Positions 31,827-45,002 of a stretch of 64,000 bases of DNA are shown in pieces. The stretch covers positions 1 through 64,000 of the forward strand of contig SHVM01000004.1 of assembly GCA_009694265.1 (NCBI GenBank). The letters are read 5' to 3'. The position numbers and the translations under genes are program-made. The notes beneath the pieces are model-generated. The model was given only the letters and a program-made list of their open reading frames with translations, made no database searches and was not told the origin of the DNA. How positions within the stretch are numbered: position 1 is the stretch's first letter; the number at the start of each line of letters is the position of its first letter. Source of the DNA: Pseudolabrys sp. GTDB taxonomy: Bacteria > Pseudomonadota > Alphaproteobacteria > Rhizobiales > Xanthobacteraceae.

Positions 31827-33145
31827 CCGTGCTGCGCTTCGGCCTCACCCCCAAGATGAAACCGGTGTCGCCCAAGCGCGCGGCCGTGGTCGCCGCGCTC
31901 GACATCGGCACCAGCAAGATCGTCTGCATGATTGCGCGGCTCGAGCCGCAGGCGCCGCAGGACGTGCTGCGCCGCCGCAGCCACGGCGTGCGCGTTCTCG
32001 GCTTTGCCCATACCGCGGCCAGCGGCATCAAGGCAGGCTCTGTGGTCGATCTCATGGACGCCGAGGAGCGGGCCCGCCAGGCCATCGACATCGCCGAAAG
32101 CATGGCCGGCGTACAGCTCGAATCCGTGGTGGTGTCGCTGTCCGGCGGGCGCCCCGGCAGCGAGCGCTTCGTCGCCAATATCGAGCTGGCCGGCGGCGTG
32201 GTGACCGATGGCGAGATCGCCCGCGTGCTGGCGGCGGCCAGCCGTCATTCGGTGCGCGACGGGCGCGCCGTGCTGCATTCGCTTCCCATCGGTTATGCGC
32301 TCGACGCCGCCGCCGGCATCCGCGAGCCGCGCGGCATGATCGGGCATCGTTTCGGCGTCGACATGCATATGGTCACCGCCGACGTGGCGACCGTGCGCAA
32401 TCTGATGCTCACGGTCGAGCGCAGCCATTTGGCGGTCGAGGCGATGGTGGTCTCACCCTACATGGCGGGTTTGGCGGTTTTGGCCGACGACGAGGCCGAT
32501 CTCGGTGCTGCCTGCATCGATCTGGGTGCTGGAACCACCACCTTGGCGGTCTTTTCCCGCGGGCGTTTCGTGCATGCCGACGGTTTTGCTCTCGGCGGCC
32601 ACCACGTCACTATGGACCTGGCCCGCGGGCTGAACACCCGAATCGCCGATGCTGAGCGAATCAAAGCGATTTATGGCAGTGTTTTGTCGGGTGGATCGGA
32701 TGAACGCGACATGATCACGGTACCTCCGGTCGGCGATGACGAGCGCGAGCCGCCGCAATTTGTCTCGCGAGCGGCGCTTGTGCGCATCGTCAAGCCGCGG
32801 ATCGAGGAAATTCTGGAAATGGTGCGCGATCGTCTTAGCGCATCCCCGTTCGCGGCCGAGCCGCGCGGGCGTGTGGTCTTGACCGGCGGCGCCAGCCAGC
32901 TCTCAGGCCTTGCCGATCTGGCCACGCGCATCTTGCGCCGGAAGGTGCGTATCGGACGCCCGCTTGGGCTGGCGGGCTTGCCCGACGACGCTAAAGGTCC
33001 GGCATTTGCCGTGGCGGCAGGCCTGTTGGTCTATCCGCAAGCGGCACATCTTGAACACTTCGAACCGCGGCGAACGCGGCAATTGATGACGGGAACGGGC
33101 GGTTACATGGCACGGGTCGGACAATGGCTGCGCGAAAGCTTCTGA
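31823..33145 (+). CDS. ftsA: Cell division protein FtsA
   Basis: The actin-like protein that tethers FtsZ to the membrane. ALDIGTSKIVCMIARL is the phosphate-1 motif, VVSLSGGRPGSERFVANI belongs to the 1C region, CIDLGAGTTTLAVFSRG is phosphate-2, and VVLTGGASQLSGL the adenosine motif. The last residues GYMARVGQWLRESF form the amphipathic membrane-targeting helix. It is translationally coupled to ftsQ. Confidence 0.97.
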   Translation: MTVLRFGLTPKMKPVSPKRAAVVAALDIGTSKIVCMIARLEPQAPQDVLRRRSHGVRVLGFAHTAASGIKAGSVVDLMDAEERARQAIDIAESMAGVQLESVVVSLSGGRPGSERFVANIELAGGVVTDGEIARVLAAASRHSVRDGRAVLHSLPIGYALDAAAGIREPRGMIGHRFGVDMHMVTADVATVRNLMLTVERSHLAVEAMVVSPYMAGLAVLADDEADLGAACIDLGAGTTTLAVFSRGRFVHADGFALGGHHVTMDLARGLNTRIADAERIKAIYGSVLSGGSDERDMITVPPVGDDEREPPQFVSRAALVRIVKPRIEEILEMVRDRLSASPFAAEPRGRVVLTGGASQLSGLADLATRILRRKVRIGRPLGLAGLPDDAKGPAFAVAAGLLVYPQAAHLEHFEPRRTRQLMTGTGGYMARVGQWLRESF

Positions 33146-33268
33146 CCCAACTCACTCAACCCACGAAGGGGCCGGTGGCGGACCGGCCTGTTCGGCGGCG
33201 TGCAATGGCGGTGGCGCAAGGCGCGCTTCGCTTAAGCCTGCTGTCCGTGCATTAACAAAGGAAATCAC

Positions 33269-34939
33269 ATGACCATCAATCTGAAGATCCCAGACATTCG
33301 CGAGATGAAACCGCGAATTACCGTGTTCGGTGTCGGCGGCGCCGGTGGCAATGCCGTCAACAACATGATCACGGCAGGGCTGCAGGGCGTCGACTTTGTC
33401 GTCGCCAATACCGACGCGCAGGCGCTCACCATGTCCAAGGCCGAGCGCATCGTGCAAATGGGCACGCAGGTGACCGAGGGTCTCGGCGCCGGCTCGCAGC
33501 CCGAAGTCGGACGTGCTGCGGCCGAAGAAGTGATCGACGAGATCCGCGATCATCTCACCGGCGCACACATGGTGTTCGTCACAGCCGGGATGGGTGGCGG
33601 CACCGGCACCGGCGCCGCGCCGATCATCGCCAAGACCGCGCGCGAACTCGGCATCCTCACGGTCGGCGTGGTCACCAAGCCGTTCCAATTCGAAGGCGCA
33701 CGCCGCATGCGCTTTGCTGAAGCCGGCATCGTGGAATTGCAGAAATTCGTCGACACGCTTCTGGTGATCCCGAACCAGAATTTGTTCCGGGTGGCCAATG
33801 AGAAGACGACTTTCGCCGACGCCTTCGCCATGGCCGACCAGGTGCTCTATTCGGGCGTCGCCTGCATCACCGATCTGATGGTCAAGGAAGGCCTGATTAA
33901 TCTCGATTTCGCCGACGTACGCGCGGTCATGCGCGAGATGGGCAAGGCGATGATGGGAACCGGCGAAGCCTCCGGCGAGAAGCGGGCGAGCATCGCGGCC
34001 GAAGGCGCCATCAATAATCCGTTGATCGACGACGCCTCCATGAAGGGCGCCAAGGGCCTGCTGATCTCGATCACCGGCGGCAAAGACCTCACGCTCTACG
34101 AAGTGGATGAGGCCGCCACCCGCATCCGTGAGGAAGTCGATCAGGACGCCAACATCATCGTCGGCGCCACCTTCGACGAAAGTCTGGAAGGCATCATCCG
34201 CGTCTCGGTGGTGGCAACCGGCATCGATCACGCCAATGCCTCGCGCCAGCAGCAACCTGCGGAAAAGGCGCTGAAGGAACTCGCCGGCCGGGTGCGCAGC
34301 GAAAGCCGCCGCGCCGTCGACCGGATTGAGCGCAACCCGCAGCCTGCAACCGCCAGCGCCGCATTGGTGCAATCCGCCGCCCATGCCGCGGTCGCCGCCG
34401 CCATCCTGCCGCCAAGCGCGATCGAGGACGTCTCGATCCGGCCGATGCCGATGAAGCCCTCATTGTTCGAGCCGGTGGGCGAAGCGCCGCAGGCCGAACT
34501 GCCGATACCGGCGACCTTCATTCCGCCGGCGCCCGAACGCACGGCACGCACGCCGCGCATGCCGCGCTTCGACGAATTGCCGCTGCCGGCGCAGAACGAG
34601 ATGCGGGCGCAGCGCGGCGAGCTTACCGACGATCACCCGGAAAAACGCCGCATGTCGCTGATGCAACGGCTGGCCTCGGTCGGTCTTGGCCGCAAGCCGG
34701 AGGAAGCCGAGGCGCCACCGGCGCCGCGCACGGCACGTCCGATGCCGCAGTTCGAGCGTCCGCCGCAGCGGCCGACGGCCCGGCATCCGGAAGGAAGGGC
34801 TGGCGAGCCGGTCTCGGAATATGCCCGCCGCGCCGCGCCGCAGGGCCTCGACCCGCATGGACGGTCGGCGCCTGTGCATAATTCGGGCGAGGATGACCAG
34901 CTCGATATCCCGGCCTTCCTGCGCCGGCAGGCCAACTGA
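33269..34939 (+). CDS. ftsZ: Cell division GTPase FtsZ
   Basis: The tubulin-like ring protein. [15 protein letters not shown] (near residue 20), the tubulin signature [10 protein letters not shown] (near 110) and the T7-loop region [11 protein letters not shown] (near 210) are intact. After the globular domain (to about 320) comes a long alanine/proline-rich linker of about 200 residues, then the conserved C-terminal peptide [11 protein letters not shown] that binds FtsA and other partners. The 556-residue length is typical for alphaproteobacterial FtsZ. An AAAGGA site lies a few bases before the ATG, and a 123-base gap separates it from ftsA. Confidence 0.98.
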   Translation: MTINLKIPDIREMKPRITVFGVGGAGGNAVNNMITAGLQGVDFVVANTDAQALTMSKAERIVQMGTQVTEGLGAGSQPEVGRAAAEEVIDEIRDHLTGAHMVFVTAGMGGGTGTGAAPIIAKTARELGILTVGVVTKPFQFEGARRMRFAEAGIVELQKFVDTLLVIPNQNLFRVANEKTTFADAFAMADQVLYSGVACITDLMVKEGLINLDFADVRAVMREMGKAMMGTGEASGEKRASIAAEGAINNPLIDDASMKGAKGLLISITGGKDLTLYEVDEAATRIREEVDQDANIIVGATFDESLEGIIRVSVVATGIDHANASRQQQPAEKALKELAGRVRSESRRAVDRIERNPQPATASAALVQSAAHAAVAAAILPPSAIEDVSIRPMPMKPSLFEPVGEAPQAELPIPATFIPPAPERTARTPRMPRFDELPLPAQNEMRAQRGELTDDHPEKRRMSLMQRLASVGLGRKPEEAEAPPAPRTARPMPQFERPPQRPTARHPEGRAGEPVSEYARRAAPQGLDPHGRSAPVHNSGEDDQLDIPAFLRRQAN

Positions 34940-35353
34940 CTGCGCCGAAAGCTTAAGCATAGCCCCGCTCCATGACCTGGAGCGGGGCGCAACGCCCCGG
35001 CCGCGCTCCGGCTGTCTTTGATTAAACCATTGAATTAGATGCTGTTTTTGTAAAGTCACTGAAACTCGCGGGTCGCTGCCGAAACCCTTTGCGAACCCGC
35101 AAGCTTGCCCCGGCAAGGTAAATCCGAACATCAGGCCCGCAGCCGTGTGGAATTGCGGCAAAAAAGGGTAACAGTCGGTAAGAAAGCGTGAGTTGGCTAT
35201 ACCTTCGGGCACGCCTAAGTTTCAGTGGTGAAAGGGACTTTTTGGTCCCGGGGGTTACCGCTTATTCCTTCGAGCGTTCTGAGTTGAAGGCAAAAATATG
35301 GCCCCACTGGGGTCTGGGATAGGACCGCGCGGCTCGCTTGCGAGCTGGCGGGC
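34940..35353. promoter_or_regulatory. ftsZ-lpxC intergenic region with several hairpins
   Basis: A 414-base non-coding stretch. Just after ftsZ is an 11-base-pair stem (34962-34972 with 34978-34988) whose right arm overlaps a second stem (GGGGCG-caa-CGCCCC, 34984-34998), so only one can form at a time. Near lpxC are GGGAC-tttttg-GTCCC (35234-35249) and GGCCCC-act-GGGGTC (35300-35314). The middle is AT-richer and probably holds the lpxC promoter, but no clear -35/-10 pair stands out. Confidence 0.5.
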
Positions 35354-36325
35354 ATGAGTTCGATGAAGGGCGCTAAGCAGACAACGCTACGCGACCAGAT
35401 TGCCGTCTCCGGCGTCGGCGTCCATTCCGGTCTTCCGGTTACGCTCACCATGAATCCGGCGCGCGACGATGCCGGCATCGTTTTCCGGCGCGTGTCCGCC
35501 GACGGCTCGATCGAGCGCGAGATTCGCGCCGACGTGCGCGCTGTTACCGCCACCGAATTTGCCACCGTGCTGGGCGATGCCTCCGGTCCGCTCTGCTCGA
35601 CCGCCGAGCATCTGCTGGCGGCCCTGCGCGGGCTCCATGTCGACAACGTGATCGTCGAGATCGACGGGCCGGAAGTGCCGATCATGGATGGCAGCGCCGC
35701 GGCCTTCGTCGATGCGGTCGATCAGGCGGGCCTCACCGCGCGCGCACAGCCGCGCCGCTACATTGAAGTGATCAAGCCGGTGCGCGTGTCTAAGGACGGC
35801 GCGTTCGGCGAGCTGCGGCCCTACCAGCACGGCTTCCGGGTCGAGGCCGAAATCGATTTCGATCATCCGCTGATCGGCAAGCAGGCGCTTTCGCTCGATA
35901 TCGAGCCGAACACTTTCCGCCGCGAGATCGCGCCCGCCCGCACCTTCGGCTTCATGCGCGACGTCGCCAAATTGTGGAGCGCCGGCTACGCGCTCGGCGC
36001 CAATTTCGACAACACGCTGGTGGTCAGCGAGGACCGCGTCCTCAATCCGGAAGGCTTGCGCTTTGCCGACGAGTTCGTGCGCCATAAGGTGCTCGACGCC
36101 ATCGGCGATCTGGCGCTGGCCGGCCAGCCGCTGCTCGCCGCCTACAAAACGGTTCGCGGCGGCCACAAGCTCAATCATGCGGTGCTGTCCGCATTGATGG
36201 CCGATCCGAGTGCCTGGCGGGTGGTTGAGGCGGCCGAGGCTGTCGAGCCTGCCCGCCGCATGCGCGGCCACGCGGATGTCGGGGCCACCCTGGCGGCCGC
36301 GGCCTATGCGCCGGAAGTGTCCTGA
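35354..36325 (+). CDS. lpxC: UDP-3-O-acyl-N-acetylglucosamine deacetylase
   Basis: LpxC is the zinc deacetylase that commits UDP-acyl-GlcNAc to lipid A synthesis. VSGVGVHSGLPVTLTMNPA opens the fold; SAEH-type zinc histidine in LCSTAEHLLAAL (near residue 80), the inner loop VEIDGPEVPIMDGSA, and the second zinc pair HKVLDAIGDLAL (near 243) are intact, as is the late GGHKLNHAVL histidine. The 323-residue length is normal. Confidence 0.97.
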   Translation: MSSMKGAKQTTLRDQIAVSGVGVHSGLPVTLTMNPARDDAGIVFRRVSADGSIEREIRADVRAVTATEFATVLGDASGPLCSTAEHLLAALRGLHVDNVIVEIDGPEVPIMDGSAAAFVDAVDQAGLTARAQPRRYIEVIKPVRVSKDGAFGELRPYQHGFRVEAEIDFDHPLIGKQALSLDIEPNTFRREIAPARTFGFMRDVAKLWSAGYALGANFDNTLVVSEDRVLNPEGLRFADEFVRHKVLDAIGDLALAGQPLLAAYKTVRGGHKLNHAVLSALMADPSAWRVVEAAEAVEPARRMRGHADVGATLAAAAYAPEVS

Positions 36326-36446
36326 AAAGCTTCAGGAATTAGCGTTAACCCACCGCCTTAATCCCGGCCGAATGCAGGCTTAATCGCTTGGCCAGTCGGC
36401 GGTTTTTGGTTTACATCAACGCGGTTTAGAGGGCGGCCAGCAGGCC

Positions 36447-37364
36447 ATGCGCTCGGCCCATTGGGGAAACGGACACACAGGCGTGGTTGAGTTGCTAGCT
36501 AAAAACTCCGTGGCAAAGGGCGCGGTACGCCGCTCAGGGCTCGCGCGTGCCGCGGCTGTGCTGCTGCTGGCGGTGAGTCTTGGCGTCGGCCTTGGCGCCT
36601 GTAGCAGCCTGTTCGGTAAGGACGATACGCCGCCCGACGAGCCTGCCGACCGGCTCTACAACGAGGGGCTCTACCTCCTCAACCAAAAGAAAGACCTGTC
36701 GGCGGCGATCAAGAAGTTCGAAGAAGTCGACCGCCAGCACCCCTATTCGGAATGGGCGCGCAAGGCGCTGATCATGTCGTCTTATGCCTATTACGAGTCC
36801 GGCTCCTACGACGACAGCGTCACCGCGGCCAAGCGATACATCTCGCTTCACCCCGGCAGCCCGGACGCCGCCTACGCGCAGTATCTCATCGGCTCGTCCT
36901 ATTTCGACGAAATCCCCGACATCACCCGCGACCAGGCGCGCACCGACAAGGCATTGGCTGCGCTTGACGAAGTGGCACGAAAATATCCGAGCAGCGAATA
37001 CGCCATCAGCGCCAAGCAGAAAATGAAAATCGCGAACGACCAGCTCGCCGGCAAGGAAATGCTGGTTGGCCGCTATTATTTGCAAAAGAAGGACTATACC
37101 GGCGCCATCAACCGCTTCAAAGTCGTCGTCACCAAATACCAGACCACGCGTCATGTCGAAGAGGCGCTGATGCGGCTGTCGGAAGCTTATATGGCGCTCG
37201 GCATCGTGGAGGAGGCGCAAACCGCGGCCGCCGTGCTGGGGCATAATTTCCCCGACAGCGAATGGTACCGCCACTCCTATAATCTGGTGAAAGGCGGCGG
37301 CGAGCCCGTCGAAAACAAGGGTTCCTGGATCAGCCGAGCGTTCAAGAAGGTCGGGCTGGGTTAG
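36447..37364 (+). CDS. bamD: Outer membrane assembly lipoprotein BamD
   Basis: BamD is the essential lipoprotein partner of BamA. A basic N-terminus, a hydrophobic helix and the lipobox GLGAC give a lipidated cysteine near residue 52 of the long form. Five TPR-like repeats follow (PADRLYNEGLYLLNQKKDLSAAIKKFEEV..., YSEWARKALIMSSYAYYESGSYDDSV..., and so on). The start is uncertain: the ATG at 36447 gives an unusually long n-region, and a GTG at 36510 would give a normal lipoprotein signal. It lies between lpxC and recN. Confidence 0.92.
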   Translation: MRSAHWGNGHTGVVELLAKNSVAKGAVRRSGLARAAAVLLLAVSLGVGLGACSSLFGKDDTPPDEPADRLYNEGLYLLNQKKDLSAAIKKFEEVDRQHPYSEWARKALIMSSYAYYESGSYDDSVTAAKRYISLHPGSPDAAYAQYLIGSSYFDEIPDITRDQARTDKALAALDEVARKYPSSEYAISAKQKMKIANDQLAGKEMLVGRYYLQKKDYTGAINRFKVVVTKYQTTRHVEEALMRLSEAYMALGIVEEAQTAAAVLGHNFPDSEWYRHSYNLVKGGGEPVENKGSWISRAFKKVGLG

Positions 37365-37409
37365 GGGCTCGGTCCGCCTTTACGGCCGCCTCGTAGACTT
37401 ACGCAAATC

Positions 37410-37499
37410 GTCATGGCCGGGCTTGTCCCGGCCATCCACGTCTTTAATGATGGCGAATCTGTACGGCGTGGATGCCCGGAACAAGTCCGGGCATGACAA
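37410..37499. repeat. Family B palindromic repeat, bamD-recN junction
   Basis: The same architecture as the copy before murG: ATGGCCGGGCTTGTCCCGGCCAT, then CCACGTC, a variable middle, and CGTGGATGCCCGG-aacaagt-CCGGGCAT. It ends about 24 bases before the recN start. Confidence 0.88.
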
Positions 37500-37522
37500 C
37501 GCCTCAATGGATTTGCCCGCTG

Positions 37523-39193
37523 ATGCTTTCCCGACTTTCGATCCGCGATATCGTTCTGATCGACCGACTCGACATCGATTTTGCCGGCGGCCTGGCCGTG
37601 CTCACCGGCGAGACCGGCGCCGGCAAGTCAATCCTGCTCGACGCCTTCGCGCTGGCGCTCGGCGCGCGCGGCGACCAGACTTTGGTGCGGCAGGGTCTGG
37701 AACAGGGCCAGGTGATCGCCGTATTCGAGGTCGAACGCACCCATCCGGCGCGCGCGCTGCTGAAGGCCAACGATATCGCCGCCGAGGATGAGTTGATTCT
37801 GCGTCGCGTTCAGTTCTCGGATGGGCGCACGCGCGCTTTCGTCAACGACCAGCCGGTCAGCGTGCAAGTCATGCGGCAGCTCGGCTCCGCGCTGGTCGAG
37901 ATTCACGGCCAGCACGACGACCGCGCGCTGGTCGATGCCGGCACCCATCGCCGCCTGCTCGACGCCTTTGGCGCGCTCGAAGGCGACGCAGCCAAGGTCG
38001 AAAGCTTGTGGGAGGCGCGCCGCGCGGCGCAGGCTGCCGCCGACGCGCATCGCGCCGATGTCGAGCGCGCCAAACGCGAAAGCGACTGGTTGCACCACGC
38101 GGTCGAGGAACTCGACAAATTGGCGCCGCAGACCGGCGAGGAGACCACGCTCGCCACCCGCCGCACCATCATGATGCAGTCGGAGAAAGTGGCCGAAGAC
38201 CTGCGCGACGCCCATGACGTAATCGCCGGCGCCAATTCATCCGTGCCGGCGCTCTCCGGGGTCATCCGCCGGCTGGAGCGGCGTGCCGCCCAGGCGCCGA
38301 CTTTGGTCGAACCGGCGGTCAAGGCGCTCGATACCGCGCTGACCGCGCTGGAGGAAACCTGCGGTCATCTCGAGCAGGCGCTGCGCACCGCTAATTTCGA
38401 TCCGGCCGAACTGGAGCGTAACGAGGAGCGGCTGTTCGCGCTGCGCGCCGCGGGGCGCAAATACAACGTGCCGGTGGATGAACTGGCGGCGCTGGCGCGC
38501 AAATACAATGGCGATATCGCGCTCATCGATGCCGGCGAGGAGAAACTCAAAGCATTGGATGCCGCAGCCATTCAGGCCGAGGCCGATTTCAGCGCCGCCG
38601 CGCTGGCGCTTTCCAAAGCGCGCGCCAAGGGCGCGAGCGCGCTCGACAAGGCGGTGAACGGCGAACTCACGCCGCTCAAGCTTGAGCGCGCGAAATTCTC
38701 GACGGAGATTTCCAGCGATCCTGCTGCTGCCGGGCCGAACGGCATCGACCGGGTCGAGTTCTGGGTGCAAACCAATCCGGGCACCAAGCCGGGCCCGCTG
38801 ATGAAGATCGCCTCGGGCGGCGAATTGGCGCGCTTTCTGCTGGCGCTTAAGGTGGTGCTGGCCGACCGCGGCTCGGCGCCGACATTGGTGTTCGACGAGA
38901 TCGACACCGGCGTTGGCGGCGCCGTGGCCGATGCGATTGGAGTACGTCTGGCGCGGCTCGCCACCGGCGTGCAGGTGCTGGCGGTCACGCATGCCCCGCA
39001 GGTGGCGGCGCGCGCCGACCGGCATTATGTCATCAGCAAGGACGCGTTGGAAAAGGGCAAGCGGGTCGCAACCCGCGTCAATGAGGTTGCGGAGGAGCGC
39101 CGCCGCGAGGAGATCGCCCGCATGCTGGCCGGCGCCGAGATCACCAACGAGGCCCGCGCCGCCGCCGAACGGCTGATCAAGGCGGCGGGCTAG
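37523..39193 (+). CDS. recN: DNA repair ATPase RecN
   Basis: An SMC-like protein acting in double-strand-break repair. I start it at the ATG at 37523 (MLSRLSIRDIVLIDRLDIDF); the longer frame from 37472 translates the repeat. Walker A GETGAGKS is near residue 33, coiled-coil arms occupy the middle, and the signature/Walker B region SGGELARFLLALKVVL...TLVFDEIDTGVGG is near residues 430-475, followed by the H-loop VTHAPQVAA. Full length at 556 residues. Confidence 0.96.
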   Translation: MLSRLSIRDIVLIDRLDIDFAGGLAVLTGETGAGKSILLDAFALALGARGDQTLVRQGLEQGQVIAVFEVERTHPARALLKANDIAAEDELILRRVQFSDGRTRAFVNDQPVSVQVMRQLGSALVEIHGQHDDRALVDAGTHRRLLDAFGALEGDAAKVESLWEARRAAQAAADAHRADVERAKRESDWLHHAVEELDKLAPQTGEETTLATRRTIMMQSEKVAEDLRDAHDVIAGANSSVPALSGVIRRLERRAAQAPTLVEPAVKALDTALTALEETCGHLEQALRTANFDPAELERNEERLFALRAAGRKYNVPVDELAALARKYNGDIALIDAGEEKLKALDAAAIQAEADFSAAALALSKARAKGASALDKAVNGELTPLKLERAKFSTEISSDPAAAGPNGIDRVEFWVQTNPGTKPGPLMKIASGGELARFLLALKVVLADRGSAPTLVFDEIDTGVGGAVADAIGVRLARLATGVQVLAVTHAPQVAARADRHYVISKDALEKGKRVATRVNEVAEERRREEIARMLAGAEITNEARAAAERLIKAAG

Positions 39194-42579
<3,386 letters not shown>

Positions 42580-42580
<1 letters not shown>

Positions 42581-44409
42581 CAAGCCGTCCCAAGCGGCCT
42601 TGTCGCCGCGTCGAGCCAGGCGCGTACCGGCGCATCGAGCAACGGGCCGATCGCTTCGTTCACATGCGCGTGGTAGCCGTCGATCCAGCTGCGCTCCTTG
42701 CCGGTCAGCATGCGCGTGTCGATCAGCCGCCGGTCGATCGGTGCCAGCGTCAGCGTCTCGAATGCAAAGAGCGGCTTCTCGGCGCCGGCGGGCGCAGGCG
42801 CCGCGATTACCAGCACCAAGTTCTCGATGCGGATGCCGTAAGCGTCGGTCTTATAGTAGCCCGGCTCGTTCGACAGGATCATGCCGCGGCGAAGCGCGAC
42901 CGTCCCCAGCTTGGAGATACGCGCCGGCCCCTCATGCACCGACAGATAGCTGCCGACGCCATGCCCGGTGCCATGATCGAAATCGAGCCCGGCCTGCCAT
43001 AGCGGCATGCGCGCCAGCGAATCGAGCTGGGCGCCGCTGGTGCCTTCCGGAAACACCGCGGTGGCGATGGCGATGTGGCCCTTGAGCACGCGGGTGAAAC
43101 GGTCGCGCATTTCCTCGGTGGGCGCGCCGGCGACGACGGTTCGCGTAACGTCGGTGGTGCCGTCCTCGTATTGCGCGCCGGAATCGATCAGGAACAATTC
43201 ATTTTTCCCGATGGCCCGGTTGGAGGCTTTGGTGACGCGATAATGCACGATTGCACCATTCGGACCCGAGCCGGCGATGGTCGGAAAGGAAATATCCTTG
43301 AGCACGCCGGTGTCGCGCCGGAAACTTTCCAGCGCCTCGACCGCGCCGATTTCGGTCAGTTTGCCGGCCGGCGCCTCGTCCTCAAGCCAGGCCAGGAAGC
43401 GCGCAAGCGCCACGCCGTCGCGCGTGTGCGCGGCGTGCGAGCCTGCGATTTCGGCATGGTTCTTGGTCGCCTTCATCAGCGCGATCGGGTCGGGTCCACG
43501 CACCGGTTTGCTGCCACTGTCTGCCACCAGGCACGTGAGCGCATCGGCGGCGCTCGCCTGGTCAAGCCGCACGGTCTTGCCCTTCAGCGCCGCCAAATCA
43601 TGGGCGAGTTCGTCCGGCGCGCGCACATCGGTGAACTCCTCCAGTGCGTGGCGTGTTTTGTTGTCGAGCTTGCCGCCGTCGACATAAAGCGTAGGGCGGC
43701 CCTCGCGCCGGATCAGCGCGAAGGCGAGCGGCAGCGGCGTATGCGTCACGTCCGAGCCGCGGATGTTGAAGGCCCAGGCGACATTCTGCGGATCCGACAC
43801 CACCAGCACATCGGCGCGCAGCTTGACCGTTTCAGCGCGGATGCGGTTGAGCTTGTCGGCGGCGCTTTCGCCGGCGAATTTGATGTCGCGTATGCTCACG
43901 GGACCGGACGGCGGCGCCGGGCGGCCGGTCCACATCGCGTCGATTGGATTGCCGTCCACCGCCACCAGTTCGGCGCCGGCATTGCCGCAGGCTTTCCGCA
44001 GCTTCTCGGCGTTCTCGGATGTGTGCAGCCACGGATCGTAGCCGAGCTTGGCGCCGCTTTTGAGATTCTGTTCGAGCCATTGCTCCGGCGGGCTGTCCAC
44101 CAGATGCTCGATGGAAAAGATCTCACGGTCGACTTGGGCTCCCGCCTGCACGGTATAGCGGCCGTCGGTGAACAAGGCCGCGCGCTCGGCCAGCACGATG
44201 GCGGCGCCCGCCGAGCCGGTGAAGCCGGTGAGCCAGGCGAACCGCTCTTCGCTCGCGGGCAGGTATTCGTTCTGCTGGCGGTCGGCGCGCGGCACCACGA
44301 AGCCGTCGAGCCCGCGGCGCTTGAGCTCGGCGCGCAAGCGTTCGACACGGGCGCCGCTTTCGGCGCGTCCGTTCGAATCGTCGAATGTCTGGAAACGGGC
44401 TTCGAACAT
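42580..44409 (-). CDS. Xaa-Pro aminopeptidase (M24B, aminopeptidase P)
   Basis: A 609-residue three-domain aminopeptidase P of the long type, removing N-terminal residues before proline. Two creatinase-like N-terminal domains (GFVVPRADRQQNEYLPASEERFAWLTGFTGSAG; later a second) precede the pita-bread domain with all metal ligands: LIDSGAQYEDGTTDVTRT, HGTGHGVGSYLSVHEGP, LSNEPGYY and IRIENLVLV. The ATG at 44409 fits the family better than the one at 44427. It heads a two-gene unit with the MFS pump. Confidence 0.93.
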
Positions 44410-44757
44410 GCCGCCGCACTCTAGCACCGCAGGCGTAGCAACGCAGGCATGCGCCGCGCGCCGTCTTAGGCATCTGCATCCTTCTGGGAGGCAAATGGAC
44501 GAAAAATTTGCATCGCGCTGGCGATCAATTCGGCAACGAATCGGCTGTCTGACTCAAAATTGTGCACTGCATTATATTCGCCGCAATGATGCCATCGATC
44601 TCACCGAATGATTAATCAATTCATGCCGTAATTACAGGGATTCTATGCATTGTTACGGGTGTACAGATTTGCTATTAAGTTTATGTTGCGATGCAATAGT
44701 CAGGAGCGTGAGCCGGAACATTCGCTGACGCTTCGTTTTTCGAGAAGGAGACACACA
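44410..44757. other. AT-rich intergenic region
   Basis: About 350 bases, noticeably richer in A/T than the flanks. A 38-codon frame at 44495-44611 (MDEKFASRWRSIRQRIG...) has GGGAGG only three bases before its ATG; it may be a short peptide or chance. The rest probably contains the promoter and leader of the 77-residue protein gene that follows; I cannot name an RNA family here. Confidence 0.4.
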
Positions 44758-44991
44758 ATGGTTGCTGTGACATTTGGATTTGCCCGCGTTGCCGCTCGCG
44801 CCGTCGCCGGTACCAAGACCGGCAAAAAGGGCAAAAGCTTTTTCGCGCGCGTCTACGATGCGATCATCGAGTCGCAGATGAAGCGGGCGGAGCGCGATAT
44901 CGCGCTGTATCGCCATCTGCTGCCGCCCGATTTCGAGATGCCCAAGTATCGGTCGCGTAGCGAAGACCGGACGCCGTTCGGCGGCTGGTAG
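44758..44991 (+). CDS. Small basic protein of unknown function
   Basis: A 77-residue protein with a strong AGAAGGAG site seven bases before the ATG. The N-terminal part is basic and weakly hydrophobic (MVAVTFGFARVAARAVAG), and the rest, FFARVYDAIIESQMKRAERDIALYRHLLP, should form an amphipathic helix, ending in an arginine/proline-rich tail. No signal cleavage site or named domain is evident; similar small proteins occur in Rhizobiales. It converges on prmA, 11 bases apart. Confidence 0.7.
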   Translation: MVAVTFGFARVAARAVAGTKTGKKGKSFFARVYDAIIESQMKRAERDIALYRHLLPPDFEMPKYRSRSEDRTPFGGW

Positions 44992-45002
44992 CGTTAAGCT
45001 CT

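Noticed and set aside
23309-37499. CRISPR array
   Set aside because: The repeated units are kilobases apart with no regular spacers; they are dispersed palindromic repeats.
37472-37522. N-terminal extension of RecN
   Set aside because: The extra residues (MPGTSPGMT...) come from the repeat; RecN proper starts MLSRLSIRDI at 37523.
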